Origin: Podaxis mareebaensis | Taxonomy: Eukaryota > Basidiomycota > Agaricomycetes > Agaricales > Agaricaceae | Length of the DNA: 64,000 nt | Direction: 5' to 3' | Assembly (NCBI GenBank): GCA_018524725.1 | Contig: JAEUWP010000076.1 | Location: forward strand, 1-64,000 | Part shown: in pieces, positions 20,350 to 31,203 of the stretch | Layout: the number at the start of each line of letters is the position of its first letter | Position numbering within the stretch: position 1 is the first letter of the stretch | The notes under the pieces: generated by a model | Database searches by the model: none | Seen by the model: only the letters and a program-made list of their open reading frames with translations | Told to the model about the DNA's origin: nothing | Translations under genes and position numbers: made by a program

Positions 20350-22035
20350 TTAGAAGTGGTTCTCCCTGCGTAGTAGCAGCCTAACCAATTTGAGCGTCTC
20401 AATTGGTAGGCCCATATAGGGTCTTACCTGCGTCTGCCACTTCTCCAGCCATTCAAGCAAACCAAGGAAATACCTGTTAATATCACCTTGGAGGTGACAA
20501 AATCCAAACACGCCGAGCTCAGCAACAATTCTTGCGTCATATCCTGAACCAATGCCCACATGCGCGCATGCTTCCCAAACTACTTCGGCAACACAATTAT
20601 GAATGCCCTCAAGTTGGCTGTCAACAGATTCTGAAGTCCAGCTTAGGCTCATGGACTGAGCGTAGCATGTCTGTCGATCTGAAATGGGAACATTAGAATA
20701 ATGGTGATCTTTGTCCGGGTGAAACAGCACCTTCAAGATCACATTTCTTGTCCAGCAAGAAATTATACCAGCGGAGGCAATGAATGGCAATATCATACCA
20801 CACTTCGGTTTGATCGAGAGAGAATACCCCGGAACGATTTGAGTCTTTGAGGAAGTCCCCAAACGAAGCATGGTAAAAACGAATTCCACTTTGACAGGCG
20901 ACGTTTGGTGTGGGTATGTCCAGAACAGAATGCAACCTCTGAAGGGCAGCGTAAAAGGTGCCATGATCGAGGCATAGAACATTTGCAATGGTGCAGGCAG
21001 AGGGTTTATCGTAACGGCTAAGGATGGATAACCCAATAATGCGCATAGTTATCAACAAAATATGACGGGGAATGTCAGAGAGGATCTGCTTGTACAACAG
21101 GTCCAAGGAATGAAGCGGATTGACGGCACCAGGGCCAGGCAAGTTTCTAACAAACCGCAAACAGACTTCAAGCCGGAGCCGCGGGTTGCCTTCATCCTGG
21201 TCACCAACGAATCTGAGGATAGTGGAGGTAAATATGAAGAGCCCTGATGCTACCACCGCAAGCAGTCGGACATGGGCTTCCAGAGGCCATGAATCATCGA
21301 GTACATCCCAAAACGTCTCGCGGATTTCCTTGAAGCCGTGCTGAAGGAATCGGTAGACATCCTGTTGTGCCTCCTTGTCGTCAACCGGCAGTTCCTCGCG
21401 TTGGCAGTGGACATAGAAATCTACATTTGCGAGGATGGCTTTGAAGTGCCATTCAGGCCGGCTACAGATCATCCAGATTAGAGGAAACGACTTCATGAGT
21501 CGAACATGCTCACTGATGAGATAGATGAACTCGCATTGGGCCTTCTTCCCCCTACATTCATCGAGACCATCAAGAACGATCAAAAATGGGTGTTGGACAC
21601 AGGAAGGATTACGCATCGTCAGTAAGCGGAAGGGTTCAACGATGAGCTCCTTGAACTGAGTGCGCAAGTTCTTTTCTAGAAGTGTGGGGTTATCAGCAAG
21701 CCGCTGGGTGATCAAGCACTTGTAATCCGAGTGTTGAATCGCAAGCTGATACGCAATCGTAGGGATAACACTATGAGGATTGTCCCGATTGTTCAGCCTC
21801 GAGAAGAAAAAGGTTGCGCCCAGAGAACCAGCCGCATTACATTGCCCAGCAATTGTTTGGGCAATCGCAGACTTTCCAACACCTGCAGGACCCAAAATCA
21901 GAGCATGTTGCGATCCCGGTTCAGGTTAGAAAGCCAAGCTGTGATTCGATGTCTGAGTTCCTTGCGTGTATCTGGGTGATATCTGGGTGGATCGTCTCGA
22001 TCGGAGGAATCGACTTCAGCGCCAGGTGTTCTCAT
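20350..22035 (-). pseudogene. NACHT-like NTPase, copy A (truncated, frameshifted)
   Basis: Colinear with exons 3 and 4 of the intact gene at 26338-28445. The first two exons are missing because about 490 bp is deleted at 22034. One base is lost near 21898, just before the P-loop codons (AAAATC-AGAGC against AAAATCCAGAGC in copy B), which shifts the frame ahead of GPAGVGKS. From 21895 onward the frame is open for about 400 codons, including Walker A and the ILDGLDECRG-type Walker B. The last intron and the ending RENHF are also preserved. The loss is therefore fairly recent. It is not expected to make a working NTPase. Confidence 0.88.
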
Positions 22036-22139
22036 ATTTTGGTCGTAAATAAGTATGTTACGGATTTTGGGAGTAGATTATCATGCACCATAAACGAAGA
22101 CGAGTTGGGTATACACGAGGTTCTGATTACATGCCAATT

Positions 22140-22847
22140 CTACCGCTTCTTGCTTGTCGTTGCCTGAGTTGTGGTCGTTGTTATTATCTTTGTCGTCGTC
22201 TGGGTCACTGTCGTCGTAGACGTCTTCTGATTCGCCGTCCCCGAACTCGGCTTCGGGTGATTCGCTGTCCTCGAATTCGGCTTCGGGTGATTCGCTGTCC
22301 CTGAACTGGGCTTCGGGTGATTCGCTGTCCCCGAACTGGGCTTTGCGTGATTCGCTGTCCCCAAACTGGGCTTTGGGTGGTTCACTGTCCCCAAACTCGG
22401 CTTCAGGTGATTCGCTGTCCCCGAACTGGGCTTCGGCTGGTTCACTGCCCTCGTACTCCGAATGATCTTCGGCTGATGGGCGGCAGAGGTAACCAAATGC
22501 TATAGAGAAAATAGAACGTCGACGTTGTTAGTCTAGCCTTGAATTCAACAATAAAAGCCTCGTACCTGCTCATAACCCTGACGAGTTGTGAAATTCCTCC
22601 TGCAATCGTTGCAGTAGTTTCTGTGCACCGTCGCAGTATTGATATGCTATGAGATGATGAAGATCGGCTCTGACATAAATTAGGGACAGATATTGGTATT
22701 GCCTACATTGTTCAATGCGTTCTCGTCGACAAAAACCCTATCGCATTCCTTACACTCTGGAATGGAGTGGCCTTTGGATTTCGAATGTGACTGCACGCCT
22801 TCGGGAGTAGAGAATATGCGATCACACTCGAGGCATCCATAGGACAT
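22140..22847 (-). CDS. three-finger C2H2 zinc-finger protein, copy A (193 aa)
   Basis: Join of 22707-22847, 22566-22646 and 22140-22499. All three exons are in phase 0. Each finger is C-x2-C-x12-H-x5/6-H: CLECDRIFSTPEGVQSHSKSKGH is finger 1, and fingers 2 and 3 are each split by an intron just before the first His. The C-terminal tail is Pro/Ser/Lys repeats of ten residues (NHPKPSSGTA type, seven copies), then a Thr-rich stretch ending TTSKKR. Copy B at 28635 has one such repeat, so this protein is 60 residues longer. Nucleic-acid binding is likely from the fingers; the target is unknown. It has stayed open although its neighbours in this block are broken. Confidence 0.75.
22229..22438 (-). 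repeat. seven 30-bp tandem units inside the zinc-finger gene
   Basis: The unit GATTCGCTGTCCCCGAACTG plus ten more bases (GGCTTCGGGT) is repeated seven times with scattered substitutions. A partial eighth unit follows. Copy B has one full unit and the partial. Each unit adds ten residues without changing the frame. Confidence 0.93.
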
Positions 22848-24139
22848 GGTGGTTTAAAGGCAAGGTAGAGGAACGGGACTACGTGGTAACAGCATGGGGA
22901 CCCGGCATCTCCCTGTAAAGGATCACATGAGACGCAAGTCGTGAGTGCTGTGGCTGAACGAGGGTACTACGTACGTAATGCCATAACGTGGCTAAGTGCG
23001 CACAGCTGGGCACAGAGACGAACGTAATCACGCATCGAAGCAGTCGTAAGGATTCCTCGCTCAGCCGTATCCCAAACTTCAAGCTTACTTCCCTGTCATT
23101 GCTTTTTGAGCAACCCAGTCCGTTACAAACAAAGGAGCCCATACGTACATCCTGTCGTGATATCAATATCGAGATTGAGAGGGGAGGTAACCAGTCCGTT
23201 ACGTCCGTGTAGAACGCACAGGCATCGGAACCATCCAGCAACCAAAGACATACCTGGGTTAGTACAGATAGTATGTCATTGTATGCAGCAAACCGCAGAG
23301 TCCGGGAGGGATGAAGCCAGTCGTGTTAAATTGAGGACTAACCAAGGCAAGGCGAGCCCTGCACATGATGAGAACCCTCACCAGTGATTCCTGTGCTGTA
23401 AGGAGGTATTCCCGAGTCGCAAACACACGCTTGATTGGGTTGTGTGTTCATTCCGGGAAGCCCAGTTGTTAGATTGTCGCCTATCGAGTTCTGATATATT
23501 ATGGGAAAGGAACGGAGATGGAATTCATAAAAGGCACAGGTAGCCTGAGGAAAGGCCATGGCGACGCCGATTTGCTGGTTTGAAGTCACTTGTATGATGC
23601 AGATGTGAATTAGGTCCGGGGGAGGTTAATTGGAGTGAAGATGACTGGGAATAGCGCACCCGGGCTGATAAGACGTTGATTTGGGAAGGATGGAAGGGAA
23701 ATATGCGGTGTGACGTCTGTAGGGCATAAGCATAAAGAGCGCTTTGAGGCATCAGCCAGTGGTGAGATGATGCCCAATCCTCGGGAGAAGCTCGTGTTGT
23801 GCAATCCAGACATCTCATAACAAGTTTTGGAATGAGATTAATTGGAACCGGGACCTCGAAGCGCTCGGAAGATAGTCCAGTGTGAGAATCAAGTTCGCTT
23901 TTCCATAGTAGCCGTCCCTTTCGACAAGTTCATTCTCGGAGTAGAAAGAGCCAGGATACTCAAGGTTGTAGATGGCTGGTTGCCACTCGAAAGACACAAC
24001 GTTATTAATGCAACAAGCAAATCAAATACACCTGTCTGTTTGGCTCACCAAACCAAACAACCCATATGTGGCATGTGCTTATGACGTTTTAGGAATGAGT
24101 GCTAAACGGGCGTCTAAACTTGTCCACCACCCACCAAAA
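22848..24139. other. spacer of segmental block A, no gene recognised
   Basis: It matches the spacer 29160-30405 of copy B with many indels. No frame is shared between the two copies, which argues against a protein gene. It contains the 5' flanks of the zinc-finger gene (minus) and the escort-protein gene (plus). Confidence 0.6.
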
Positions 24140-24755
24140 ATGCTGCCTCACGACTCTTCCGCAACACAGGCCTCCCACCGCCCCTTCGGAGCCTCCTCAT
24201 TCCCAGTTCCTCACTTCCGTCAACATACAAAGTCCAACTCCATTTCCGCCTTGGGGTAGCCCTTCCTGCAGTCTCAGCACCCACGACTTCATCCCGGTCG
24301 CGTTATCCAACTGCTGCCGCTTCCTCAGCGCAAGGTACTAAGCTAATACTAGTACAACACGGAGGGGGAAATTGCACAAGACGCGGATGAAAAGACGGTT
24401 TTTAAACAGGCACTTGGCAAAATCGAGCCGAAGCTTTCGCTGACATTTACTCGTACCGTGAAAGGATGTGGTGAGAGATCGACACACGAGTTTACGGAAC
24501 ATGCGTATGAGAGAGGGATTGTACTGGTGCAGTGTCCCGGTTGTAAGAACCAGTATGTATAGAGCTTGCTTTGACTTGGAGACGTTTGCTGATAAAGGGT
24601 TATTGTGCAGACATCTTATAGCTGATCACTTGGGCTGGTTCAAAGAATCGACGGAGGATGGTAGGCTGCGCACGGTAGAGGATTTGCTCAAGGCGAAGGG
24701 CAAGGTAGTGAAACGGGGGAGGGTTGATCCTAGCAGCACCTTCGGGTTCACGTAG
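24140..24755 (+). pseudogene. Zim17/Tim15-type escort protein, copy A (broken)
   Basis: Aligned with the intact gene at 30406-31024. A base is missing three codons after the ATG (CTGCCTCACG against CTGCCCTCACG), and other indels occur near 24,330-24,350. The second exon is still readable (HLIADHLGWFKESTEDG) but the product would be frameshifted from the start. The intact copy B presumably supplies the function. Confidence 0.88.
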
Positions 24756-24866
24756 ACATCCGCAAGGAGCATTCACTTTGTACTTGAGTAAGTGCTTCAA
24801 TAAAGCTATTATCAACTACATACAGTCGCACTCCCCATAGAATGAACGTCAAGACATTTATAACCA

Positions 24867-25427
24867 ATGCCCGCATCAGTGGTGTCTGACAATCGCAACA
24901 TGGGCTTTGTCAATACGAACCGACTCTCCCGACTACTCGTCGCGAACCCCAACCTCGTTTGCCCACCTCCTAGTAATATCGTCTCGCAAAAGCTTACACA
25001 AATGGTGACAAGTGCCAAGGACGAAGGAAATGTCCTACTTAAACAAAGACTATATTGATTGACGCGCATATAGGCGTTGTTCAAAGTCGGACAGGCACAA
25101 CAGGCTATCCTTCGCTATACCACTGCGGCTACGCTCGCAATCCAACGACCGTCATGGTAAGCCAACCAGTTCATGCGCGAGGAACTGTCCACCACAGTGT
25201 CCAATCGTTCAGTCGCCTATTTCGAAGCGCATGATTATGTTTCCGCCCTCGCAGATGCAGAAACCGTTACCGCTATTCGAAGAAACTGGCCGAAAGGCCA
25301 CTATCGCAAGGCAAAGGCTCTGATTGGCGTGGGACGACCGAAGGAAGCAGCGGATGCGGTCAAGCTTGGGTTGAGCTACGAGCCTAACAATACTGCGCGC
25401 TTCCTATCATTTTCGGGTTCACGATGA
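24867..25427 (+). pseudogene. TPR protein, possibly Sec72-like, with a stop
   Basis: The first segment (24867-25058) ends CPPPSNIVSQKLTQMVTSAKDEGNVLL, then the frame is lost near 25,050 where a splice donor appears degraded. The later segment holds LSTTVSNRSVAYFEAHDYVSALADAE and KGHYRKAKALIGVGRPKEAADAVKLGLSYEPNN, two tetratricopeptide helix pairs. A TAA at 25158 replaces a sense codon between QRPSW and ANQFMREE. The resemblance to the TPR end of fungal Sec72 (ER translocation) is from memory and not certain. It lies between the two segmental copies and is not itself duplicated. Confidence 0.6.
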
Positions 25428-26337
25428 TCCTCACATTCGGATAGGAACTCATTCCCTTGCCGACATCGAAAAATCAGTCGCGACCGCGGCATAATAGTTG
25501 GTCTTGCCCATATACCTTGATACCACCACTCTTCCCCGTCCACCCTACTTGTACTCTATACTCCTCTTAGTAACACGCTTCTTGGGTCAGCTGAACTTGT
25601 ACCTCCATTCACCCTTGGGTGACGGAAACATGTGAGAAGAGAAATCTTCGCAGCTATCCTATTATAATATCCACCCTCAACCTAGCCCGCTTGCCCTCAA
25701 TATCTATGCCTCGAGTGCAGAATTCTTGCTCTCGATTCTTCCCTCGATCTCGAACTTCCAAGCTTGAACAAAGTAGAGATAGAAGCCCACGTAAAGAGGC
25801 AAGCCTCAAGGTCAATGACTTGCTACTAAGATGTGACCACCAAAATCTGATTCATTAGAATGAAATCTAGGACACCACCAATGATTGTGAATAGTCTCTA
25901 AAGTTAAAGAACATTTACAAGGAACATGCTATCACCCTTGGACCCACTTAGTCAGAGGGAAAAAATGTGACATGGCAAGTCAGCAGACAGAGGTGAAGGT
26001 TATGGAGGAGGGGTTGGTATTGGTAAAGGTGGTAGTAGCAGTCCCATGCAAGGGTAGGTTTCTAACAAGACAGGCTTGCCCTCTGGATCCTATAAAAAAG
26101 AGCCCTTGTAGTCCATGGGTTCTTGAGACGAGTGTCTGCTTAAGGTGCAGGCTCCCCAAGGCAACTTGCAAAGCACTTGAGAAACTTTGATGCTAGTCAA
26201 CAGTATCAATAAAGGCACAGATCCCTTGACTAGACTACTGCTCACCAGAGCCAGGGATTCACTAAACCGGGTGTCACCACCCTTACTCTTATATTTCTCC
26301 AGGATCTGGTCATCTTCCTCAGATTTGGCAGTCCACC
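25428..26337. other. no gene recognised; start of segmental block B at 25762
   Basis: 25428-25761 is unique sequence with no credible frame. From 25762 it matches 18690-18756 and 19857-20349. A short minus-strand frame with LFFIGS and CLVRNL appears in both copies (about 25980-26171 here) and may be a 3' untranslated part of the NTPase gene or an unnoticed exon. Confidence 0.45.
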
Positions 26338-28445
26338 TTAGAAGTGGTTCTCTCTGTGGAGCAGCATCCTGACTAAGTTAAGCATCTCAATGGGTAGGCC
26401 AGTATAGGGTCTTACTTGCATCTGCCACTTCTCCAGCCAGTTAAGAAAATGATGGAAACCCCTGTCAATATCACCTTGGAGGTGACAAAATCCAAACACA
26501 CCGAGCTCAGCAACAATTCTTGTGTCATATCCTGAACCAATGCCCACAAGTGCGCATGGCTCCCAAACTATTCGGGCCACACAATCATGGATGCTCTCAA
26601 GCTGGTTATCAATGGAATCTAGAGATTCTGAAATCCAGCTTAGGCTCATGGGCCGAGCCTGACATGCCTGCTGATCTAGGAAGAGAAACCTTAGAAAAAT
26701 GATGACATTGTGTCCAGCTGAAACAGTACCTTCAAGATCACATTTCTTGTCAAGTAGGAAATTATACCAGCGAAGGCAATGAATGGCTACACTGTACCAC
26801 ATCTCGTCTCGGTCGAGAGCAAATATCCCGGAACGATTTGAGTCTTTGAGGAAGTCCCCAAACGAGGCATGGTAAAAACGAATCCCACTCTGACAAGCGA
26901 CGTTTGGTGCAGGTATGTCCAGAACAGAATGCAATCTCTGAAGGGCAGCATAAAAGGAGCTTTGGTCGAGGCACAGAACATTTGCGATGGTGCAGGCAGA
27001 AGGTCTAGCATGACGGAAAAGGGTGCACAAACCGAGAATGCGCATGGTTGTCGACAAAATATGGCGGGGAATGTCAGAGAGGATTTGCTTATACAGCAGG
27101 TCCAACGAATGAAGCGGATTGATGGCACCAGCGACAGGCAGGTTTCTAACAAACCGCAAACAGACTTCAAGCCGGAGCCGCGGGTTGCCTTCGTCCTGGT
27201 CACCAACGAACCTGAGGATAGTGGAGGCAAATATGAAGAGCCCTGATGCTACCACCGCAACCAGTCGGACATGGGCTTCCAGAGGCCACGAATCATCAAG
27301 CACATCCCAAAACGTCTCGCGGATTTCCTTGAAGCCGTGCTGAAGGAATCGGTGGACATCCTGTTGCGCCTCCTCGTCGTCAACCGGTAGTTCCTCGCGT
27401 TGGCAGTGGACATAGAAATCTACATTTGCGAGGATGGCTTTGAAGTGCCATTCAGGCCGGCTGCAGATCATCCAGATTAGAGGAAATGACTTCATGAGTC
27501 GGACATGTTCGCTGATGAGGTGGATGAACTCGCATTGAGCCTTCTTTCCTCTACATTCGTCGAGGCCATCAAGAATGATCAAAAATGGGTGCTGGGCACA
27601 GGAAGGGTTACGTATCATCAGTGTGCGGAAGGGTTCAACGATGAGCTCTTTGAACTGAGTGCGCAAGTTCTTCTCTAGAAGCGTGGGGTTATCAGCGAGC
27701 CGCTGGGTAATCAAGCATTTGTAATCCGAGTGCTGAAGCGCAAGCTGATAAGCAATCGTAGGGATAACGCTATGGGGATTGTCTCGATTGTTCAGCCTCG
27801 AGAAGAAAAAGGTAGCACCCAGAGCTCCGGCTGCGTTACATTGCTCGGCAATCGTTTGGGCAATCGCAGACTTTCCGACACCTGCAGGACCCAAAATCCA
27901 GAGCATGTTGCGATCCCGGTTCAGGTTAGAGAGCCAAGCTGTGATTCGATGTCTGAGTTCCTTGCGTGTATCTGGGTGACATCTGGGTGGATCGTCTCGA
28001 TCGAAGGAATCGACTTCAGCGCCAGGTGTTCTCTTTTGTTCAAGGAGATGTAAAGCTTGTGTAATCAGCATAAGAGCACACTAAGATTAACGCGGACGTA
28101 CCGGTCTTGCCAGATTCAATGATTTGGACAAGGCGTTCGACATTGATCAATGAAGAATCCCGGATGAGGGTGTTGCTGGAGTGGGTTAGGAGCCCGGTCG
28201 AAAGATGAACTTGGAAAGGATCAGCCACGCTGGGATTGAAAGGGATCTCACCCCCTACCAGTGTCTGGAAATACGTCGTCATTGGTATCTCCGGGATCTG
28301 AGTTGCGCGAAATTGGAGGGTTATTGTGTGCAACTGGAGTTGGGCCTGCAGGCCCGACACAAGCAGCACCACTAGCCGATACCAATGGAATATCTTTTTG
28401 CTTCAAACGAGAGACGAGAGTTTTGATGCTTTGGAGGAGTGGCAT
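26338..28445 (-). CDS. NACHT-like P-loop NTPase (STAND/NLR-like), about 652 aa
   Basis: Proposed join: 28259-28445, 28102-28209, 26730-28055, 26338-26675. Phases agree at every junction, and the last intron is conserved in copy A. I start at the ATG at 28445; the frame stays open 12 codons further upstream but has no ATG there. Residues about 154-161 are Walker A (GPAGVGKS). Residues about 256-268 are Walker B (FLIILDGLDECRG). This is the NACHT layout common in mushroom NLR-like proteins. The N-terminal 100 residues match no effector domain I recognise, and no C-terminal WD, TPR or ankyrin repeats follow. Such proteins are thought to be signal-transducing switches in fungal immunity or incompatibility; the role here is inferred. 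The donors of introns 1 and 2 (GTAGGG, GTACGT) are acceptable. Confidence 0.82.
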
Positions 28446-28634
28446 GGTTATGGTGTAGGTGCCAGCGTCTTCGGGGAGCACATGATTCCACCCAAGCTAT
28501 TTATGCTGTTACGCCTCAGCCTTTTTAGGTTCCAATCGTAAATAAGTATGTCACGGGGGTTTGGGAGCAGATTACAATCTACTATAAGCGAAGACGAGCT
28601 GGGTATACACAAGGTTTTGAGTACACGTCAAATT

Positions 28635-29159
28635 CTACCGCTTCTTGCTTGTCGTCGCTCGAGTCATGGTCGTTGTTGTTATCGTTGTCACCGTCTGGGT
28701 GACTTTCGTCATAGCCATCTTCTGATTCACTGTCCTCGAACTCGGCTTCAGCTGGTTCACTACCTTCGTACTCCGAATAACCTTTGACTGATGTGCGGCA
28801 GAGGAAGCTAAATGCTATACACAAAATGGGACGTCGACTTCCTAATCTGGTCTGGAGTTCAACGATAAATGCCTCGTACCTGCTCATAGCCACGAAGGGT
28901 TATAAAATTCCTCCTACAGTCGTTGCAGTAGTTTCTGTGCGCGGTCGCATTATCGAGATGCTATGAGATGGCGAAGATCGACTGATATAAACCAGGGATA
29001 GATATTGATATCGCTTACATTGTTCAATGCATTTTCATCGACGAAAATCCGATTGCATTCCTTGCACTCTGGAATGAAGTGGCCTTTGGCTCTCGAATGT
29101 GACTCCACGCCTTCGGAAGTAGAGAATGTGCGGTCACAATCGAGGCATTCATAGGACAT
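28635..29159 (-). CDS. three-finger C2H2 zinc-finger protein, copy B (133 aa)
   Basis: Join of 29019-29159, 28880-28960 and 28635-28814 (47, 27 and 59 codons plus stop), phase 0 throughout. Finger 1 is CLDCDRTFSTSEGVESHSRAKGH. Finger 2 starts CKECNRIFVDENALNN and gets its histidines from exon 2. Finger 3 starts CNDCRRNFITLRGYEQ and gets its histidines from exon 3. The tail is Thr-rich and basic, ending TTSKKR. Stop codons in the other two frames of exon 3 and agreement with copy A fix the frame. Its start lies upstream of the escort-protein gene, divergent, with a 1.2-kb spacer. Probable nuclear nucleic-acid-binding protein; no known orthologue is recognised. Confidence 0.78.
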
Positions 29160-30405
29160 GGCGGTCTGATGGGAGGATAAAGGAACAGAACTGATGTGGT
29201 AACAGCACGAGGCCCCTATCATTCGGTATCTCCCTCGAGAAGGATCACATGAAACGCACGTCGTAAGCACTTTGAGTTGAACGAGAAGTACCACATACGC
29301 AATGCCGCACCGTGGTTAAGTGTGCACGGCCAGCGCAGCCGGCTACACAGAAAGGATGCAATCACTGCCTTAAAGCAGTCGTGGCGATCCCTCGCCCAGC
29401 CGTACCAACAAAGGAGTCCATACGTACATGATGTCGTGATATCAATTTTGCTCTACATCGAGCCCTTGTCAAGAGCGAGAGGGAGGGAGATAAGCAATCT
29501 GTTAGCGCCTGTATATGATGCACAGGGCACCGGAACAGCCATGTAACCGAGGGTGTTTGTGGGTTAGTACATTTCATAAGTCGTTGTATGCAGTAAAACG
29601 CAGAGGGATGAAGCTTATCATATCCATTTGAAGACTAACCGAGAGGGAGGCATGACCAGAACCCTACAAGTGATCCATGTGCTGTAAGGATGATACTCGA
29701 GTTGAAAGCAGACGGCTGATCTGTGTTGTGTCGTTCATTCCGGGAGGCCCAGTTGTTAGATTGTTGCCCATAGATTCGAATATAGTTATGGAAAAAGGAA
29801 CGGAGATGGCATTCACAAGAGCGCAGGAAAGCTGGAGGAGGGTTATGGCGACGTCGATTTTGAGTCACTTGCACGATACAGACGCGAGTTAGGACCACGG
29901 GGGGTGATTACAGTGAGGAGTCTGGGGAGCATCGAATCCAGGCTGATAATTTTCTTTCTGGGAAGGATGGAAGGCTGCAGGGCATAAGCATAGAGCATTT
30001 TGAGGTATTAGCGGGCGGTGATATTACACCCAATCCTCGAGAAAAGGCCTGTGTTCTGCAATCCAGATATCTTGTAACAAGTTTTAGAACGGGATCAGCT
30101 TGTGCAGAGACTTGGAAAGGCTTGGAAGAGCACTCCCATGGTAGGATCGAATTCGTTTGTTCATAGTGGCTGCCCCTTTCGACAAGTCCGCCCTCGGAGT
30201 ACAAAGAGCCAGGATGCCCATGGTTGTAGATGGCTGGTTGCTACATGAAGAAGACGCGAGGTTATTAATGCAACAAGCAAAATAAATACAGTACACCTGT
30301 CTATTTGGCTCACCAAACCAAACAACCCATATGTGCTTATGACGTTTTTAGGAATGGGCGCTAAACGGACATTAGACTAAACTTTTCCTCTACCATCCAC
30401 CAAAA
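29160..30405. other. spacer of segmental block B, no gene recognised
   Basis: An intergenic stretch between divergently transcribed genes. Short open frames exist but are not shared with copy A. It should contain both promoters; no distinctive element was seen. Confidence 0.6.
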
Positions 30406-31024
30406 ATGCTGCCCTCACGACTCTTCCGTAACACAGGCCTCCCACCGCCCCTTCGCAGCCTCCTCATTCCCAGTCCCTCACTTCCGTCAACATACAAAGT
30501 TCAACTCCATTTCCGTCTTGGGATAGCCCTTCCTGCAGTCTCGGCACCTACGCCTTCATCTCGGTCGCATTACTCAACTACTGCCTCTTCTCCAGCGCAA
30601 GGCCCTAATGCTAGTACCAGTACAAACACGGAGGGGGAAATTGCACAAGACGCGGAGGAAAAGACGGTTTTTAAACAGGCACTTGGCAAAATCGAGCCGA
30701 AGCTTTCATTGACGTTTACTTGTACCGTTGAGGGATGTGGTGAGAGATCGACGCACGAGTTTACGAAACATGCGTATGAGAGAGGGATTGTGTTGGTGCA
30801 ATGTCCTGGTTGTAAGAACAGGTATGTATGGAGCTCGTTTTGACTTGGAGACGTTCGCTGATAAAGGGTTGTTGTGCAGACATCTTATAGCTGATCATTT
30901 GGGCTGGTTCAAAGAATCGACGGAGGATGGTAAGCTCCGCACTGTAGAGGATTTGCTCAAGGCGAAGGGCGAGGTGGTGAAACGAGGGAGGGTTGATGCT
31001 AGCGGCACCATCGAGTTCACGTAG
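30406..31024 (+). CDS. mitochondrial Hsp70 escort protein, DNL-type zinc finger (186 aa)
   Basis: Join of 30406-30821 and 30880-31024; the intron of 58 bp starts GTATGT. Residues 1 to about 80 are Ser/Thr/Arg-rich with few acids, as in a mitochondrial presequence. The zinc ribbon has Cys106 and Cys111 (CTVEGC) and Cys133 and Cys136 (CPGC). It is followed by NRHLIADHLGWF, the family's signature with DHL where DNL is usual. Family members (Zim17/Tim15/Hep1) keep mitochondrial Hsp70 soluble and support protein import. The length fits. A broken duplicate is at 24140. It is tail-to-tail with the glutaredoxin gene (180 bp between the stops). Confidence 0.92.
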
Positions 31025-31203
31025 ACCTCTCCAGGGAACATTCACTCTGCACCTGGGTAAGTGTTTCAATAAAACTATTATCAACTACATAATTCCATCT
31101 AAAAGCATGTGTCTTTATGAAGAGAAGCAGTATTGGTAGGGGATCCCTTCGTGAAGTTGTGATGTAAACGGAGATAGGCGGAGAAAGAGCGAGAGAGGCG
31201 GGT

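Larger units (their letters stand above)
18690..24822. repeat. segmental duplication, copy A (decaying)
   Basis: Homologous in the same order and orientation to 25762-31091: NTPase, zinc-finger gene, spacer and escort-protein gene. Homology begins at CTTGAACAAA and ends at ATCAACTACATA. Differences from copy B are a 1.1-kb transposon insertion (18757-19845), a loss of about 490 bp covering NTPase exons 1-2, small frameshifts and an expanded 30-bp repeat. Copy B keeps intact genes, so copy A is the degenerating duplicate. Confidence 0.93.
25762..31091. repeat. segmental duplication, copy B (intact)
   Basis: Direct, same-orientation partner of 18690-24822, spaced about 940 bp from it. It lacks the inverted-repeat transposon and keeps the complete NTPase, zinc-finger and escort-protein genes, so it represents the ancestral arrangement. 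Confidence 0.93.

Noticed and set aside
20693..20760. Frameshift in the 3' part of NTPase copy A
   Set aside because: Copy B shows the same place is an intron with GT-AG ends and a TTCTAAT/TTCTAAG branch; splicing restores the frame in both copies.
22229..22438. CRISPR-like regular direct repeats
   Set aside because: The 30-bp units are contiguous without spacers, lie inside a coding exon and encode a ten-residue repeat.
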